Of a stretch of DNA of 64,000 nt, positions 32,190 through 41,362 are shown one piece after another. The notes under the pieces are model-generated. The model made no database searches. It saw only the letters and a list, made by a program, of their open reading frames with translations, and was not told the DNA's origin. Both the position numbers and the translations under genes were made by a program. The stretch spans positions 124,001 to 188,000 of the forward strand of contig NZ_CP163435.1 of the NCBI RefSeq assembly GCF_041051975.1, in the 5' to 3' direction. Positions within the stretch are counted from its first letter, which is position 1; each line of letters begins with the position of its first letter. Origin of the DNA: Streptomyces sp. R21. GTDB lineage: Bacteria; Actinomycetota; Actinomycetes; Streptomycetales; Streptomycetaceae.

Positions 32190-32791
32190 CCGAGCACGTC
32201 CGCGACGGCGACGCGGAGGACAGCGACCCGGTCGAACGGGCCATGCGGGACTGCTATGACGCCTACAAGTGGCGCATCTGGCGGTTCGTCGTCTCGCAGC
32301 TGGGCGGGGCTCGTAAACAGGACGCGGAGGACGTGTGCCAGGAGACCTGGGCGGCCTTCTTCTCGAAGTTCGAGGAGCATGTCGCGAAGTACGACGACCT
32401 GGCGATGGTCCTGTTCCCGATCGCCCACTGCCGCGTCGTGGACCACTGGCGCAAACGCGGCGGGATGCCGGAGGCCGCGGCCGCGAGCGAGGACCTCGAG
32501 GCGCTCGCGCACGGCGTTGCACCGCAGTGCGGCATCCTGGTCGACGACAGCACCAGCCGGTCCGTGGACCTGAAGCGAGCGCTGGCGGACCTGACCGAGC
32601 GCCAGCGACAGGCGCTCCACTTCCATCACGTGACACGGCTGACCTTGAATGAGACGGCCCGGCTGATGGGCATCAGTCCCAATACCGTGAAGAAGACGCT
32701 CGGGGTGGCGCTCACCAAACTGCGGGCCTCCCCGAAACTGGATTCCTATCAACTGCCGCTCGGCCGAGGGAGGTTCGCCGGTGACGAATGA
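32186..32791 (+). CDS. ECF-like sigma-70 family RNA polymerase sigma factor
   Basis: 201 aa from GTG 32186. Region 2 spans about residues 22-95 (CYDAYKWRIWRFVVSQLGGA, AEDVCQETWAAFFSKFEEHV, CRVVDHWRKRGG). Region 4 spans ~135-185 (LTERQRQALHFHHVTRLTLN, ETARLMGISPNTVKKTLGVA). Start and stop overlap both neighbours, forming a tight operon with the small protein before and the GGDEF protein after. A direct link of a sigma factor to a c-di-GMP-type protein is implied by this coupling. Confidence 0.9.
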   Translation: MTEHVRDGDAEDSDPVERAMRDCYDAYKWRIWRFVVSQLGGARKQDAEDVCQETWAAFFSKFEEHVAKYDDLAMVLFPIAHCRVVDHWRKRGGMPEAAAASEDLEALAHGVAPQCGILVDDSTSRSVDLKRALADLTERQRQALHFHHVTRLTLNETARLMGISPNTVKKTLGVALTKLRASPKLDSYQLPLGRGRFAGDE

Positions 32792-34856
32792 CGATCGCAG
32801 CGATTCCTTCGAGACGACCGAGAGTGAGCTCGACGCCGGATTCGACGCGGTGATGGCCCGTCTTCGTAACGCGACCGACCAGGAGCGGGCGGAGCTGCGC
32901 CTGGCGTCGGATCGGGCCGAGATCGGTCATGCCGCCTACGCACAGGGCATGCACCACCTGCAGGACGGCGACGGCGATCTCGATGAGGCCGTGCGGTGGC
33001 TGCGGCACGCGCACGAGATGGGCGTGTCAGAGGCCGGACGCGTCCTGCGCAGCGTGTTGTCGAGGCATGAGAGGCACCAGGAGCCGGAGCAACCAGCGCA
33101 GGCGCAAGAGCAGGTGCTCGCCGCGCGACGGGCGGGGGCCTGCGTGCAGCAGGAAGGCGCCGACGCGCCGAAGACCGCACCGCGCCCGACCGCCGTGGTG
33201 GTGGACCCGGAGCCCCCCGTCAGCCTGGCCGCTTTGGACCAACTGCACCAGGTCATGGCGGACATGAGCACCGCCGGCGGCCTGGCCGACACGCTGCAGA
33301 CCGTTGCCGACGGCGTGGTCAACGGCCTCGGCTACGAGCTGGCGTGTGTGAACCTCGTGCGCCCCGACGGCGACCTCGTCGTCGCCGCCCTCGCCGGGAA
33401 CTCCGCCGCCGAGGCCCTCATCACCGGCCGCGTCGGCTCACGCGCCTCCTGGGACCGCCGCCTCGGCATGGGCGAGGCCTGGGGCGAGCTGCGGTTCATC
33501 CCGTATACCGAGGGCTGGGTCCTGGACGAGGACGACGTGCCGCAGTGGTGCACCGGCGGCCCGGCGCCCCGCTTCGAGGACGAGTGGCACCCCTCCGACC
33601 GGCTCTTCGCCCCGATGTATGCGACCGGCGCCTCCGGCGGCGAACTGATCGGCGTCATCTCCGTCGACCGCCCGCGCAGCGGACGCAGGCCCGGTGCCTG
33701 GGGCCGCAAGGCCCTGCAGATGTACGCGTTCCAGGCCGCCGTCGCCATCAGCAACGCCCGGCTGCGCGCCAACATGCAGCGCGCCCTGGTCCGCCTGGAG
33801 CGCGAGCAGCAGGCCCTGCGCGCCAGCGAGGAGAGCTTCCGGCAGGCCTTCGAGTACGCCCCCTCCGGCATGGCCGTCACCGAGATGGGCGGCGACCAGC
33901 ACGGCCGGATCCTCAGGACGAACGACGCGCTGTGCCGGCTGCTCAGGCGGCCCGCCTCCGCGATGCGCCGCTACTCCTTCTCCGACCTCGTGCATCCCGA
34001 GGACATCGGCACCCTGCTGCGGACCTCCACCGAAGGGGGCCGCGCCGAGCTCCGGCTCGGGCGGCGCGACGGCACCTACGTCTGGGTGTCGCTGCGCAAC
34101 TCCGTCGTCGCCGACGCCGCCGACGCCGCCGACGGGCCCCGCTTCCTCCTCACCCACGTCGAGGACATCGAGGAGCGCAAGCGCCGCGAGCTGCAGCTCG
34201 CCCACCGCGCCTCCCACGACTCCCTCACCGGCCTGCCGAACTCGGCCGGGCTGCGCTCCCGCCTCACCGCCCGCCTCTGCTCACGGCCTCAGGCTGGCAG
34301 GCCCGGATCCGAAGGCGCCGTCTCGCCCTCGCCAACCGTCTACGCCGAACCCGGCTATGCCGAAGCCGTACATGCCGAACCCGTCTTCGACCACCACGTG
34401 CACGTGGTCGCGCCCGCGCGCGACGAATCCGGCGCGGACGGGAGCACCAAGGGGCTCGCCGTCCTTTTCTGCGACCTCGACGGCTTCACATCGATCAACG
34501 ACCGGTTCGGGCACAACACGGGCGACGCCGTCCTCATCGAGGTCTCCCGGCGCCTCAGCAATGGCGTACGGGACGGCGACACGGTCGCCCGGCTCGGCGG
34601 CGACACGTTCGTGGTCCTCGCCGACGGCCTGGGCCCCGCGGACGCCCAGGACCTTGCGGCCCGGCTGCGCAACGCCATCATTCCGCCGATCCGCACCGAC
34701 GGGCGGACGGTGCGCGTGGGTGCCAGTTTCGGTATCGCCTGGGCCCACTGCGGCATGACCGCCGAAGAGGTGTTGCAATCCGCTGACCACCGCATGTACG
34801 TGGACAGGCGCAGCGCACGGCGGCGGCAGAACCGACCGACCGGCGCGACCGGGTGA
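32781..34856 (+). CDS. GAF-PAS-GGDEF protein with GGDTF active-site variant
   Basis: 691 aa from GTG 32781, overlapping the sigma factor gene by 11 bp. Order: Sel1-like helical N-terminus (~45-95), GAF domain (~155-330, ELIGVISVDRPRSG), PAS/PAC (~350-465, EESFRQAFEYAPSGMAVTEM; TYVWVSLRNS), GGDEF domain (~480-685). The domain keeps LAVLFCDLDGFTSINDRFGH and DGDTVARLGG but the signature is GGDTF, with Thr for the catalytic Glu. The layout resembles Streptomyces CdgB-type diguanylate cyclases. With this change it may bind nucleotide without making c-di-GMP. No EAL domain. Confidence 0.9.
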   Translation: MTNDDRSDSFETTESELDAGFDAVMARLRNATDQERAELRLASDRAEIGHAAYAQGMHHLQDGDGDLDEAVRWLRHAHEMGVSEAGRVLRSVLSRHERHQEPEQPAQAQEQVLAARRAGACVQQEGADAPKTAPRPTAVVVDPEPPVSLAALDQLHQVMADMSTAGGLADTLQTVADGVVNGLGYELACVNLVRPDGDLVVAALAGNSAAEALITGRVGSRASWDRRLGMGEAWGELRFIPYTEGWVLDEDDVPQWCTGGPAPRFEDEWHPSDRLFAPMYATGASGGELIGVISVDRPRSGRRPGAWGRKALQMYAFQAAVAISNARLRANMQRALVRLEREQQALRASEESFRQAFEYAPSGMAVTEMGGDQHGRILRTNDALCRLLRRPASAMRRYSFSDLVHPEDIGTLLRTSTEGGRAELRLGRRDGTYVWVSLRNSVVADAADAADGPRFLLTHVEDIEERKRRELQLAHRASHDSLTGLPNSAGLRSRLTARLCSRPQAGRPGSEGAVSPSPTVYAEPGYAEAVHAEPVFDHHVHVVAPARDESGADGSTKGLAVLFCDLDGFTSINDRFGHNTGDAVLIEVSRRLSNGVRDGDTVARLGGDTFVVLADGLGPADAQDLAARLRNAIIPPIRTDGRTVRVGASFGIAWAHCGMTAEEVLQSADHRMYVDRRSARRRQNRPTGATG

Positions 34857-35071
34857 CGTCGGATCGTCAGCGCGGCCCCCGCCCGTCCACCGCAAGACCG
34901 GCGGAAGCGGCGCCACTCGCCGATGACGCTGCGGCTGAGTCCGCTTGCCGGTCCCTTCCAGGGTGTCCGCGACCTCCTGCTCCGCAGGAAGAACGGTCTG
35001 CCAGGCCCTTGGTCAGGAGACGGGCGACCAGGCCCTCCAGCTCCGGCGTACGTCGGCAGGCTACGCACACG

Positions 35072-36301
35072 TCAGGAAGGCGGGCGGAAGGATGACGGAA
35101 GGCCACGGACATCATCGAGCCTGGCACCGTCCAGCTTTGCCCCCGTGAGCTTCGCCCCGGTGAGGTTGGCTTTCGTGAGATTTGCCTTGGAAAGCCGTGC
35201 CCCGGACAGATCGGAATGCGAGAGTTCCGCCCCGGCGAGGTTGGCTTTTCGCAGGTCAACACGCGCAAGGTCGGCCTTTGCCAGGACGGCGTTGCTCAGG
35301 TCCACACCGGGCAGGTCCAGCCCTGCAAGCTTCGCACCATGAAGATCCGCCCCCCTCAAGCGAGCGCATCGCTGCTTTTTGGCCCCTTCCCCCTCAATCA
35401 AGAACGATCCGTAAGCCGGAGGGCAGATCGTTGTCTTGGTGAGGTCCGCTTGACCCAACGCAGCCTCACTCAGGTCCGCCCCCTCGAAGGAGACATCGGT
35501 CAGATCCGCACACTGATCGCGGGCGGAGCCGCTACAGAACGAGGCACTGGTGAGATCGGCATTCAGGAAACTTGCGTCACGGAGATTCGCCATGAGCTGT
35601 GCGCGCCTGAGCTGCGCACGAAACAACGACGCACCGCTCAAGTTCGCCTCACCAAGGGAGACGTCGTCAAGCTGCGCATAGTCGAGACCCGCCTGGCTGA
35701 GATCAGTACCGGCGAGGTCCGCGCCGGTCAGGTTGATACCGCGGCGAGTACGGGAGAACGCCGGTGCCCATCCCCGCAGATGGGTGTGGCTCAAGTTGAT
35801 CGACAAGCCGTGGTCATGCTCGGGACTGCGCCCGGCCAGGACATTCATCACCGCGTCGACATCAGCAGGCAGCGCTCCACCCGCCGACGTGCCGGCCGCC
35901 GCACCGGAAGCATGGCGCCGCAGGTAGGCCGACAGCACCGAAACTACCGTGGGATGGTCACGGGCCGAATCATGCATGATGCGTTCCAGCGCATAGATCC
36001 CGCCCAAACGCACGTCCATGGACTCGGATCCCAGGTTGCGGACGGCAGCGTTGAACCGGTTGGTGATCTGGCCCTGCTCACTGATTCTCAGTTCGTTGTT
36101 GGCCTGGCCCACCTGCATCCAGGTGAACAACAGGGCTGCAAGGGCTGCCAGCCCCGGCAGGCTGACGAGCAGCATCGAGACCCACTGGACAGAAGCACCG
36201 CCCGGAGCAGCACCCGCCCTGAGACGACGGCGGCTACGCCCTGTTAGCGACCGTCGACGTCTGATGCGGTGAAGGCGTCCAAGACCACGTGTCTGACTCA
36301 C
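35072..36301 (-). CDS. membrane-anchored pentapeptide-repeat protein
   Basis: 409 aa from ATG 36301. A basic N-terminus and one transmembrane helix (VSMLLVSLPGLAALAALLFT, ~45-65) are followed by VRLGGIYALERIMHDSARDH, a motif common before pentapeptide domains in membrane proteins. From ~175 to the end are A(D/N)LxX repeats (LTGADLAGTDLSQAGLDYAQ; LSKANLTKANLTGAKLTGAK), predicted to form a right-handed quadrilateral beta-helix. Probably faces the cytoplasm. Role unknown. Confidence 0.88.
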   Translation of the reverse strand: MSQTRGLGRLHRIRRRRSLTGRSRRRLRAGAAPGGASVQWVSMLLVSLPGLAALAALLFTWMQVGQANNELRISEQGQITNRFNAAVRNLGSESMDVRLGGIYALERIMHDSARDHPTVVSVLSAYLRRHASGAAAGTSAGGALPADVDAVMNVLAGRSPEHDHGLSINLSHTHLRGWAPAFSRTRRGINLTGADLAGTDLSQAGLDYAQLDDVSLGEANLSGASLFRAQLRRAQLMANLRDASFLNADLTSASFCSGSARDQCADLTDVSFEGADLSEAALGQADLTKTTICPPAYGSFLIEGEGAKKQRCARLRGADLHGAKLAGLDLPGVDLSNAVLAKADLARVDLRKANLAGAELSHSDLSGARLSKANLTKANLTGAKLTGAKLDGARLDDVRGLPSSFRPPS

Positions 36302-36480
36302 GCGCTAATGCCACACGCACTGAGGGCATCGGCTAAGGAGCCACACCGGGCAAGCTTCGACATGACCCGCACAGCCCGGCCGGTTCGGGGTCCCACACCG
36401 GCAGGCGTGCGCGGTGCCTTCGCCAAGCCGCCCCGTCGCACGGCGTGTTCGCCGCCCGCGCGTACGCGGGCGTGCCGTGG

Positions 36481-37149
36481 TCAGGCGAGGTGGAGGCTGC
36501 TGAGCGCGGTGGTCCAGTCGGTGACGATGGCGCGCTGCGCGGCCGCGAGGGTGACCGTGCCTTTGCAGACTGCGGTGTGCAGCTTCGTCTCCACCGGGTC
36601 CTTCTTGTTGTTGACCCCGGACCCTTTCTTGTGGCCGGGGTCGGCGGGCTCGACCCACAGGTTGCGGTAGTCGTTGGGGTCGCCGCCCAGCTGCAGGCTG
36701 ATCAGGTGGTCGTACTCGGCATCGCCCATGCGGCCGGTGTAGCTGTAGGAGGCGGCGTTGAGTTGCTTCTCCTTGCCGGTGACGTAGGTGGAGGGGCGGA
36801 TGGTGGAGGTGTAGCCGCCCGTGCGGCAGATCGTCGACTTCAGATTCGACTGGGTGACGGCCGGCGAGATGGCGCCCGGCGTGCACTTCGGGTCCTCCAG
36901 TGGCTCCCCCTTCTCGTACCGGTAGTGGCAGCTGCCGGCCGCGGGCTGCTGCTGCACGGTGTAGTGCTCCTGCGGGCCGGCGCCCACGGCGATCGACCGG
37001 CCGGACGGCCCTCCTGAAGCGGAGGTTGCGGACGGGCCCGCCTGCGGACTCCCGGACTCGGCCAGACCGCCGATCGAATCGGGGGAACAGCCCGCCAGCA
37101 GCAGGCAGGCGAGCAGCACCGGCGGTACGGCGCGATGGACAGCGTGCAT
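36481..37149 (-). CDS. lipoprotein with HNH-nuclease-like domain
   Basis: 222 aa from ATG 37149. The signal ends in a lipobox (CLLLAGCSPD, lipidated Cys ~21). The C-terminal domain contains YDHLISLQLGGDPNDYRNLW and a following HKKGSGVNNKKDPVETKLH, the DH...N...K pattern of HNH endonucleases. Two Cys pairs (SCHYRYE, KCTPG, TICRTGG, AVCKG) may form disulfides. It is surface exposed and parallels the secreted HNH gene at 17414; both are next to a copy of the conserved structured element. Confidence 0.85.
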   Translation of the reverse strand: MHAVHRAVPPVLLACLLLAGCSPDSIGGLAESGSPQAGPSATSASGGPSGRSIAVGAGPQEHYTVQQQPAAGSCHYRYEKGEPLEDPKCTPGAISPAVTQSNLKSTICRTGGYTSTIRPSTYVTGKEKQLNAASYSYTGRMGDAEYDHLISLQLGGDPNDYRNLWVEPADPGHKKGSGVNNKKDPVETKLHTAVCKGTVTLAAAQRAIVTDWTTALSSLHLA

Positions 37150-37281
37150 GAGGATCCCTCACCAGGGGGCAGCGGACGAGCAGATGCTGCCCTACCATCC
37201 CGCCGCCCTACCGCCCGGGGTACGGCGCGAAGGCGCACCGGCATCGCGGTCCGGAAGAGTGGCGGCGGCCTGACAGCACAC

Positions 37282-37314
37282 GAGCCCCACCCCGCCTCAG
37301 GCGGGATGGGGCTC
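37282..37314 (-). terminator. strong hairpin next to structured element copy B
   Basis: Arms 37282-37296 and 37300-37314 pair at 14 of 15 positions around a 3-nt loop (GAGCCCCACCCCGCC and its near complement). It follows the element at 37318 on the minus strand and precedes the HNH lipoprotein gene, so it may end the element's transcript or act as a leader terminator. Confidence 0.65.
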
Positions 37315-37317
37315 ACC

Positions 37318-37435
37318 GAGCGCCGGGCAGGCCTTGCACCTGCATTTCCCCGCAGGAAGCGGGGCGTCTTTCCTTGGACTACCAACGCAACGCCAGGCAC
37401 CGGGAGTTCCAGCAACCAGCTCAAGATCAAGAATA
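37318..37435 (-). ncRNA. conserved structured element, copy B
   Basis: 118 bp, about 86% identical to 18130-18247 with no indels. Hairpin CCCCGC-AGGAA-GCGGGG (37348-37364) carries the compensatory C-G pair where copy A has T-A; the GCAGG/CCTGC hairpin is invariant. On the minus strand it lies upstream of the HNH lipoprotein gene with the 37282 hairpin between. Could be a small RNA or a regulatory leader. Confidence 0.5.
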
Positions 37436-37504
37436 CACCCGGCCGGCCCTGCGCCCCTCCCGGATCGAGCAGTTCGTATTGATCGGCCCCGGCAGCCAGC
37501 ACGG

Positions 37505-38191
37505 TCAGGCAGGCGGGCGCCGCGCGGTGCCGCCGCCGCTTCCGTTCAGCGGGATCAGGGACTCCAGACGGGCGCCTTTGACCCACGAGCCCAGCAGATC
37601 ACGGTGCAGGGCCACGATGTCCTGACGCAGCGCCAGGCCCAGCGCAGCCTTCGTGAACATACGGCCGGTGGTGACGAACAGGGCCACGTCCGCACCGTGT
37701 TCGAGGCGGGCGGTACCGACAAACTTCTGCATGTCCTGCGAGGACACACTCCGGTTCGGCGCATACTTTTTGCACTGGACGACGAGTTTGCGGCCGTCGG
37801 CGAGGTAGCCGATGACGTCCGCACCCAGGTCGCCGCTCTTGCCGCTGACAACGACCTTCGTGCAGCCGTCCCGCCGGCACAGACCGGCGACATACATCTC
37901 GAAGTCCTGCCACGACAGCGCGTCGACCTCGGCCATCGACAACTCCCGCGCCCGGGCCTCCTCCTGTGCCCGCCACTGCCGGTCCTCACCGATCGCGAGG
38001 CGGTGCGCGCGCAGCAGCGCCCAGCCGGCCCCGCACACCACGACCGCGCCAAGCACGCCCGCGAGGACGGGCCACACCGCCGCCCAGTGCCCGGCCGCCC
38101 ACACCACGGCGACCGCTGCCGCCACCGCGCCCCAGCCCTGCAGCTGCCTGCGTGTCCGCTTCCTCGAGCGCCGGCGTCGTGGTGATGCCAT
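37505..38191 (-). CDS. membrane-anchored Mrr-type restriction endonuclease
   Basis: 228 aa from ATG 38191 with GGGGGAG upstream. A very basic N-terminus and two transmembrane helices (residues ~20-36 and ~41-60) precede the Mrr/REase fold: ALSWQDFEMYVAGLCRRDGC, then Asp125 in GDLGADVIGYL and Gln139-x-Lys141 in LVVQCKKY, the D-(E/Q)xK nuclease motif, and later ALFVTTGRMFTKAA. Such proteins cut foreign or modified DNA. Membrane tethering is usual in the Streptomyces group. No methyltransferase partner. Confidence 0.9.
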   Translation of the reverse strand: MASPRRRRSRKRTRRQLQGWGAVAAAVAVVWAAGHWAAVWPVLAGVLGAVVVCGAGWALLRAHRLAIGEDRQWRAQEEARARELSMAEVDALSWQDFEMYVAGLCRRDGCTKVVVSGKSGDLGADVIGYLADGRKLVVQCKKYAPNRSVSSQDMQKFVGTARLEHGADVALFVTTGRMFTKAALGLALRQDIVALHRDLLGSWVKGARLESLIPLNGSGGGTARRPPA

Positions 38192-38288
38192 CACTCCCCC
38201 GCTCCCCGTGGCCGTGCACCCGCAGTGTGAAAGCCCTCCCCGGCCCCGGCAAGAGGGCCTGGCCGCCGCGCGGAGGCAGGGGCAGTGC

Positions 38289-38564
38289 TCACTGGCGGTC
38301 GAGGCGGATCGGGTAGGACACCGTCGGCCGCGGCCTGGGCGTCGGGTTGTCCCAGCCCGGGAACGGCACCGGATAGTGGACCGTCGACTTCGTGCGTGGC
38401 GCTTGCCCCCCACCGCCACCGGCCGTGCCGGGGGCCCCGCCGTAGCCTGCGATCGCAATCCCCAGCAACACCAGAACCGACATGTCCCGGCGCGCTCCCG
38501 GCGCCCACCGGAAGTACCGCCGCACCTTCTGGCCCCCACGCTCGTGTTCCTCCACCCAGGGCAT
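38289..38564 (-). CDS. small membrane hypothetical protein
   Basis: 91 aa from ATG 38564 with GGAGGGGG upstream. It reads MPWVEEHERGGQKVRRYFRW, then a single transmembrane helix (DMSVLVLLGIAIAGYGG) and a Gly/Pro-rich exported tail. It lies upstream of the Mrr-type gene on the same strand, about 100 bp away, so it could be co-transcribed. Function unknown. Confidence 0.65.
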   Translation of the reverse strand: MPWVEEHERGGQKVRRYFRWAPGARRDMSVLVLLGIAIAGYGGAPGTAGGGGGQAPRTKSTVHYPVPFPGWDNPTPRPRPTVSYPIRLDRQ

Positions 38565-39024
38565 GTCTGCTTCCCCCTCCTGATCGGCCGCATTGATGGC
38601 CTGCTGGGACGAGGACACCACCCGGCACTGACAACCAGTCAGAAAGGGATCACTGAAAGCGATGCAATCCAGACGCGGACAGCTCGCCCAGGGCCCCTGC
38701 CCGGCACCGCTACCAGGGCATCTTCCTCACTCAGCGGGCGGAACCAGCCGAACCCCGCAACGGAATTGGTCCAGCAGCGACTCGGCGACGACGGAATTGA
38801 GGAAGAGCGGAATCCAGTCGCTGGGTGGCCGGTTGCCGGTGATGACCGAGGACCGGCCTTGCCGTGGCGGTGAGGCGTTGATCTCCTGGGTGCTGCAGGT
38901 ATCGCGCTCGTCACCCGGGACGCTGAGGCCTGCGCAGGCAGGTCGCTGCGTTCGAAGACGCCGCGGCCCCGCATCCGGGACCCTACAAAGAGCCGCCCGT
39001 CGGTGAGGTTGGTGCGGTCATACT
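38565..39024. other. intergenic region with transposon debris
   Basis: Apart from the IS21 helper fragment at 38727-38888 no gene is seen. The promoter of the kinase gene should lie in 38890-39024. Confidence 0.3.
38727..38888 (-). pseudogene. IS21-family helper ATPase (IstB-like) C-terminal fragment
   Basis: The minus frame ending at TGA 38727 reads SSVITGNRPPSDWIPLFLNS, then VVAESLLDQFRCGVRLVPPAE. This resembles the sensor region of IstB-like ATPases (TSNR.P..W..LF..PVVAES.LDR). Fifty-odd codons remain and no Walker motifs. Confidence 0.5.
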
Positions 39025-40845
39025 GTGCGCGTGGAGCACATAGGCGGATACACCATCAGAGCCAAGCTCGGCGAGGGCGGGATGGGAACCGTCTACCTGG
39101 CGTATTCGCGCGGCGGCCGTGCACTCGCCGTGAAGGTCGTCAAGCCCGAGCTCGCGGCCGATCCGGCCTTCCGTGCCCGTTTCCGCGTCGAAGTGACGGC
39201 GGCCCGCGCGGTAGGCGGTGTCCACACCGCACCGGTTGTCGATGCGGACCTCGATGGCGAACCTCCGTGGCTGGCTACTGCCTACGTGCCAGGGCCCACT
39301 CTCTCTGAACTGCTGGCCGCCGATGGCCCGTTGGACGAGCCCCGCCTTCGGCAACTGGGCGCCGCCTTGGCGGAGGCGCTGGCGGCCATCCACGCCCACG
39401 GCCTGGTACACCGGGACCTCAAGCCCAGCAACATCATCATGGCTGAGGGCGGCCTCCGGGTCATCGACTTCGGCATCGCGCGGGCCATCGGGTCCACACG
39501 CCTGACAGCGACCGGAGCGATATTCGGCACGCCCGGCTATCTCGCGCCCGAACAGGTTCTGGGCGGGCATGAAGTCACCGGCGCCGCTGATGTGTTCGCA
39601 CTTGGCGTGGTCCTGGTGGCAGCGGCGGGCGGCGCTGCCTGGGGTGAGGACGCAGCGATGCCCCTGATGTTCCGGGCGGTGCATCAGTCACCGAACCTTG
39701 CGGCGCTCCCCCCGGGGTTGCGTGAGGTGGCAGCGTCCTGCCTGGCGAAGGATCCGGGGGCACGCCCGACCCCCTCCCTGCTCCTCGACCTCCTGGCAGG
39801 GCCGTTGCCGAAGGAGCCCGGCCGTAAGCCAGACCCGCCGTCCTCCCCGCCAACGCTGCCGGTCAATCCTGATGATTGCGCGCAGGACACTCTTGGCGGC
39901 CCCAGGCCGGTGCCCCCGGTGCCCACCGACCCCTCGGGGCCTGCCTGCACGCTGCTTCGCACGTTGAAAACGAAACGCGGTGAGGGGCGTGTGACCGCGA
40001 TGGGGTTCAGCCCGAACGGCCACACCCTCGCGGCGAGCTACAGCAGTTCGGGCGTCCATATCTGGGACCCACACACCGGCGAGCAGCTCCGCCTCCTGAC
40101 CGACGGCACCGACCGCTGCGTTGCGTTCAGCTCCGACGGCTGTACCCTCGCCACCGGTGGCGCTGGCAAAATGGTCCGCCTGTGGGACCCGGACGCGGGC
40201 ACGCTTCGCAGTCAGCTCACCGGACACAGCGGGACCATTGACTCCTTGGTGTTCAACCCTGACGGCGGCACCCTCGCTATCGGCACCTACGCTGAGGCTC
40301 GCCTCTCGGACGCCCGCACCGGCGAGGTATTGACCGGCCTGTCCGGCGCCACGGGCCCTGTGGCGTTCAGCCCGGACGGCAGCACCCTCGCCACAGGCGA
40401 CGCCGAAGGGCGCGTCCTCATCTGGGCCCCACCCACCGGCCGACGACCCCGTCACCGGCTGAAAGCCGGGAAGCCCTCGCACATCAGCGCACTGGCGATC
40501 ACCCCCGACGGCCGCACCATCGCCGCAGCCGGCAACACCTTCGCCGAAAATGGCACGGTGTTGGTCCACGTCTGGGACGCTCACACCGGCAAGCAGCACC
40601 ATCAGCTCACCGGGCACACCGACAACATCAGCGCACTGGCCTTCAGCCCCGACGGCCGTGTGCTCGCGGCCGGCGACAGCGGCGGCACGGTCATCGTCCG
40701 GGACACCCGTACTGGGGACCAACTGCTGATCCTGACCAAGCAATCCGAGAAAGTCCAAGCGGTGGCATTCAGCCCGGACGGCGACAACCTCGCCGTAGGC
40801 TGCCTTGACGGGGGCGTCCGCATCTTTGCGATCCGTACGAGGTAG
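39025..40845 (+). CDS. Ser/Thr protein kinase with C-terminal WD40 repeats
   Basis: 606 aa from GTG 39025 (39031 possible). Hanks kinase at residues ~7-265: GEGGMGTVYLA, catalytic Lys in LAVKVVK, LVHRDLKPSN (~129), DFGIA (~147) and a GTPGYLAPEQ activation segment. A Pro-rich linker leads to about seven WD40 repeats (~310-600; VAFSPDGSTLATGDAEGRVLIW type). There is no transmembrane helix, so it is cytosolic, unlike PknB types. The WD40 part should recruit substrates. Neighbours include nuclease and NTPase genes, suggesting a stress or defence setting. Confidence 0.93.
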   Translation: MRVEHIGGYTIRAKLGEGGMGTVYLAYSRGGRALAVKVVKPELAADPAFRARFRVEVTAARAVGGVHTAPVVDADLDGEPPWLATAYVPGPTLSELLAADGPLDEPRLRQLGAALAEALAAIHAHGLVHRDLKPSNIIMAEGGLRVIDFGIARAIGSTRLTATGAIFGTPGYLAPEQVLGGHEVTGAADVFALGVVLVAAAGGAAWGEDAAMPLMFRAVHQSPNLAALPPGLREVAASCLAKDPGARPTPSLLLDLLAGPLPKEPGRKPDPPSSPPTLPVNPDDCAQDTLGGPRPVPPVPTDPSGPACTLLRTLKTKRGEGRVTAMGFSPNGHTLAASYSSSGVHIWDPHTGEQLRLLTDGTDRCVAFSSDGCTLATGGAGKMVRLWDPDAGTLRSQLTGHSGTIDSLVFNPDGGTLAIGTYAEARLSDARTGEVLTGLSGATGPVAFSPDGSTLATGDAEGRVLIWAPPTGRRPRHRLKAGKPSHISALAITPDGRTIAAAGNTFAENGTVLVHVWDAHTGKQHHQLTGHTDNISALAFSPDGRVLAAGDSGGTVIVRDTRTGDQLLILTKQSEKVQAVAFSPDGDNLAVGCLDGGVRIFAIRTR

Positions 40846-41002
40846 CTCCGAGGCAAGCCGGAAGGCCGCCGGAAGCTGGTCTGCAGTGTCCGGGGCAGGT
40901 GGCCGGGGCGCGAAGCGACGATGGGTGTGGCTCCTCCAGGGAAGCCTTGAGCTGGGAGAACGCTGGTTGAGGGTGTGGGCGGGGTAGGCGTCCTCCTCCT
41001 GT

Positions 41003-41362
41003 GTGGGTGAAGTAGGGCAAGAGACGGTGGCCGAGGTACTCGTCGATCTGTCTGGCCCGCACGCGGCCGAGACGACGCCGCCGCAGGAGCCGGTGAAGCC
41101 CGAAGTGCGGGCGGTAGGGGCGATCATGATGCCGCACGGGCGGGAAAGGCTGACGGCGGATGTCCTGCCGGATGTGCACCGGGACATCGTCGAAGTGGTT
41201 GCGGACGCGGCGGGGCCGATGCAGGCCAAACAGATCGTTCCCCGGATCGGGCTGCCCGCGGTGACCACGGCGATTTCGACGCCTACTGGGCGTTGCACCT
41301 TGCCCGCGAGCATCACCGCGTCCACCAGCCCACATATGAGCTCGCAGCCTGAGCAGGCGATG
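41003..41362 (+). pseudogene. remnant of a transposon-associated gene (uncertain)
   Basis: A frame reads LTADVLPDVHRDIVEVVADA, then AGPMQAKQIVPRIGLP, reminiscent of small helix-turn-helix proteins that accompany some Streptomyces transposases, and then loses coherence. No ribosome-binding site. The stretch 40846-41002 shows nothing else. Confidence 0.3.

Noticed and set aside
33344..34786. Long Arg-rich frames inside the GGDEF gene
   Set aside because: Out-of-frame shadows; the GAF, PAS and GGDEF motifs fix the real frame.
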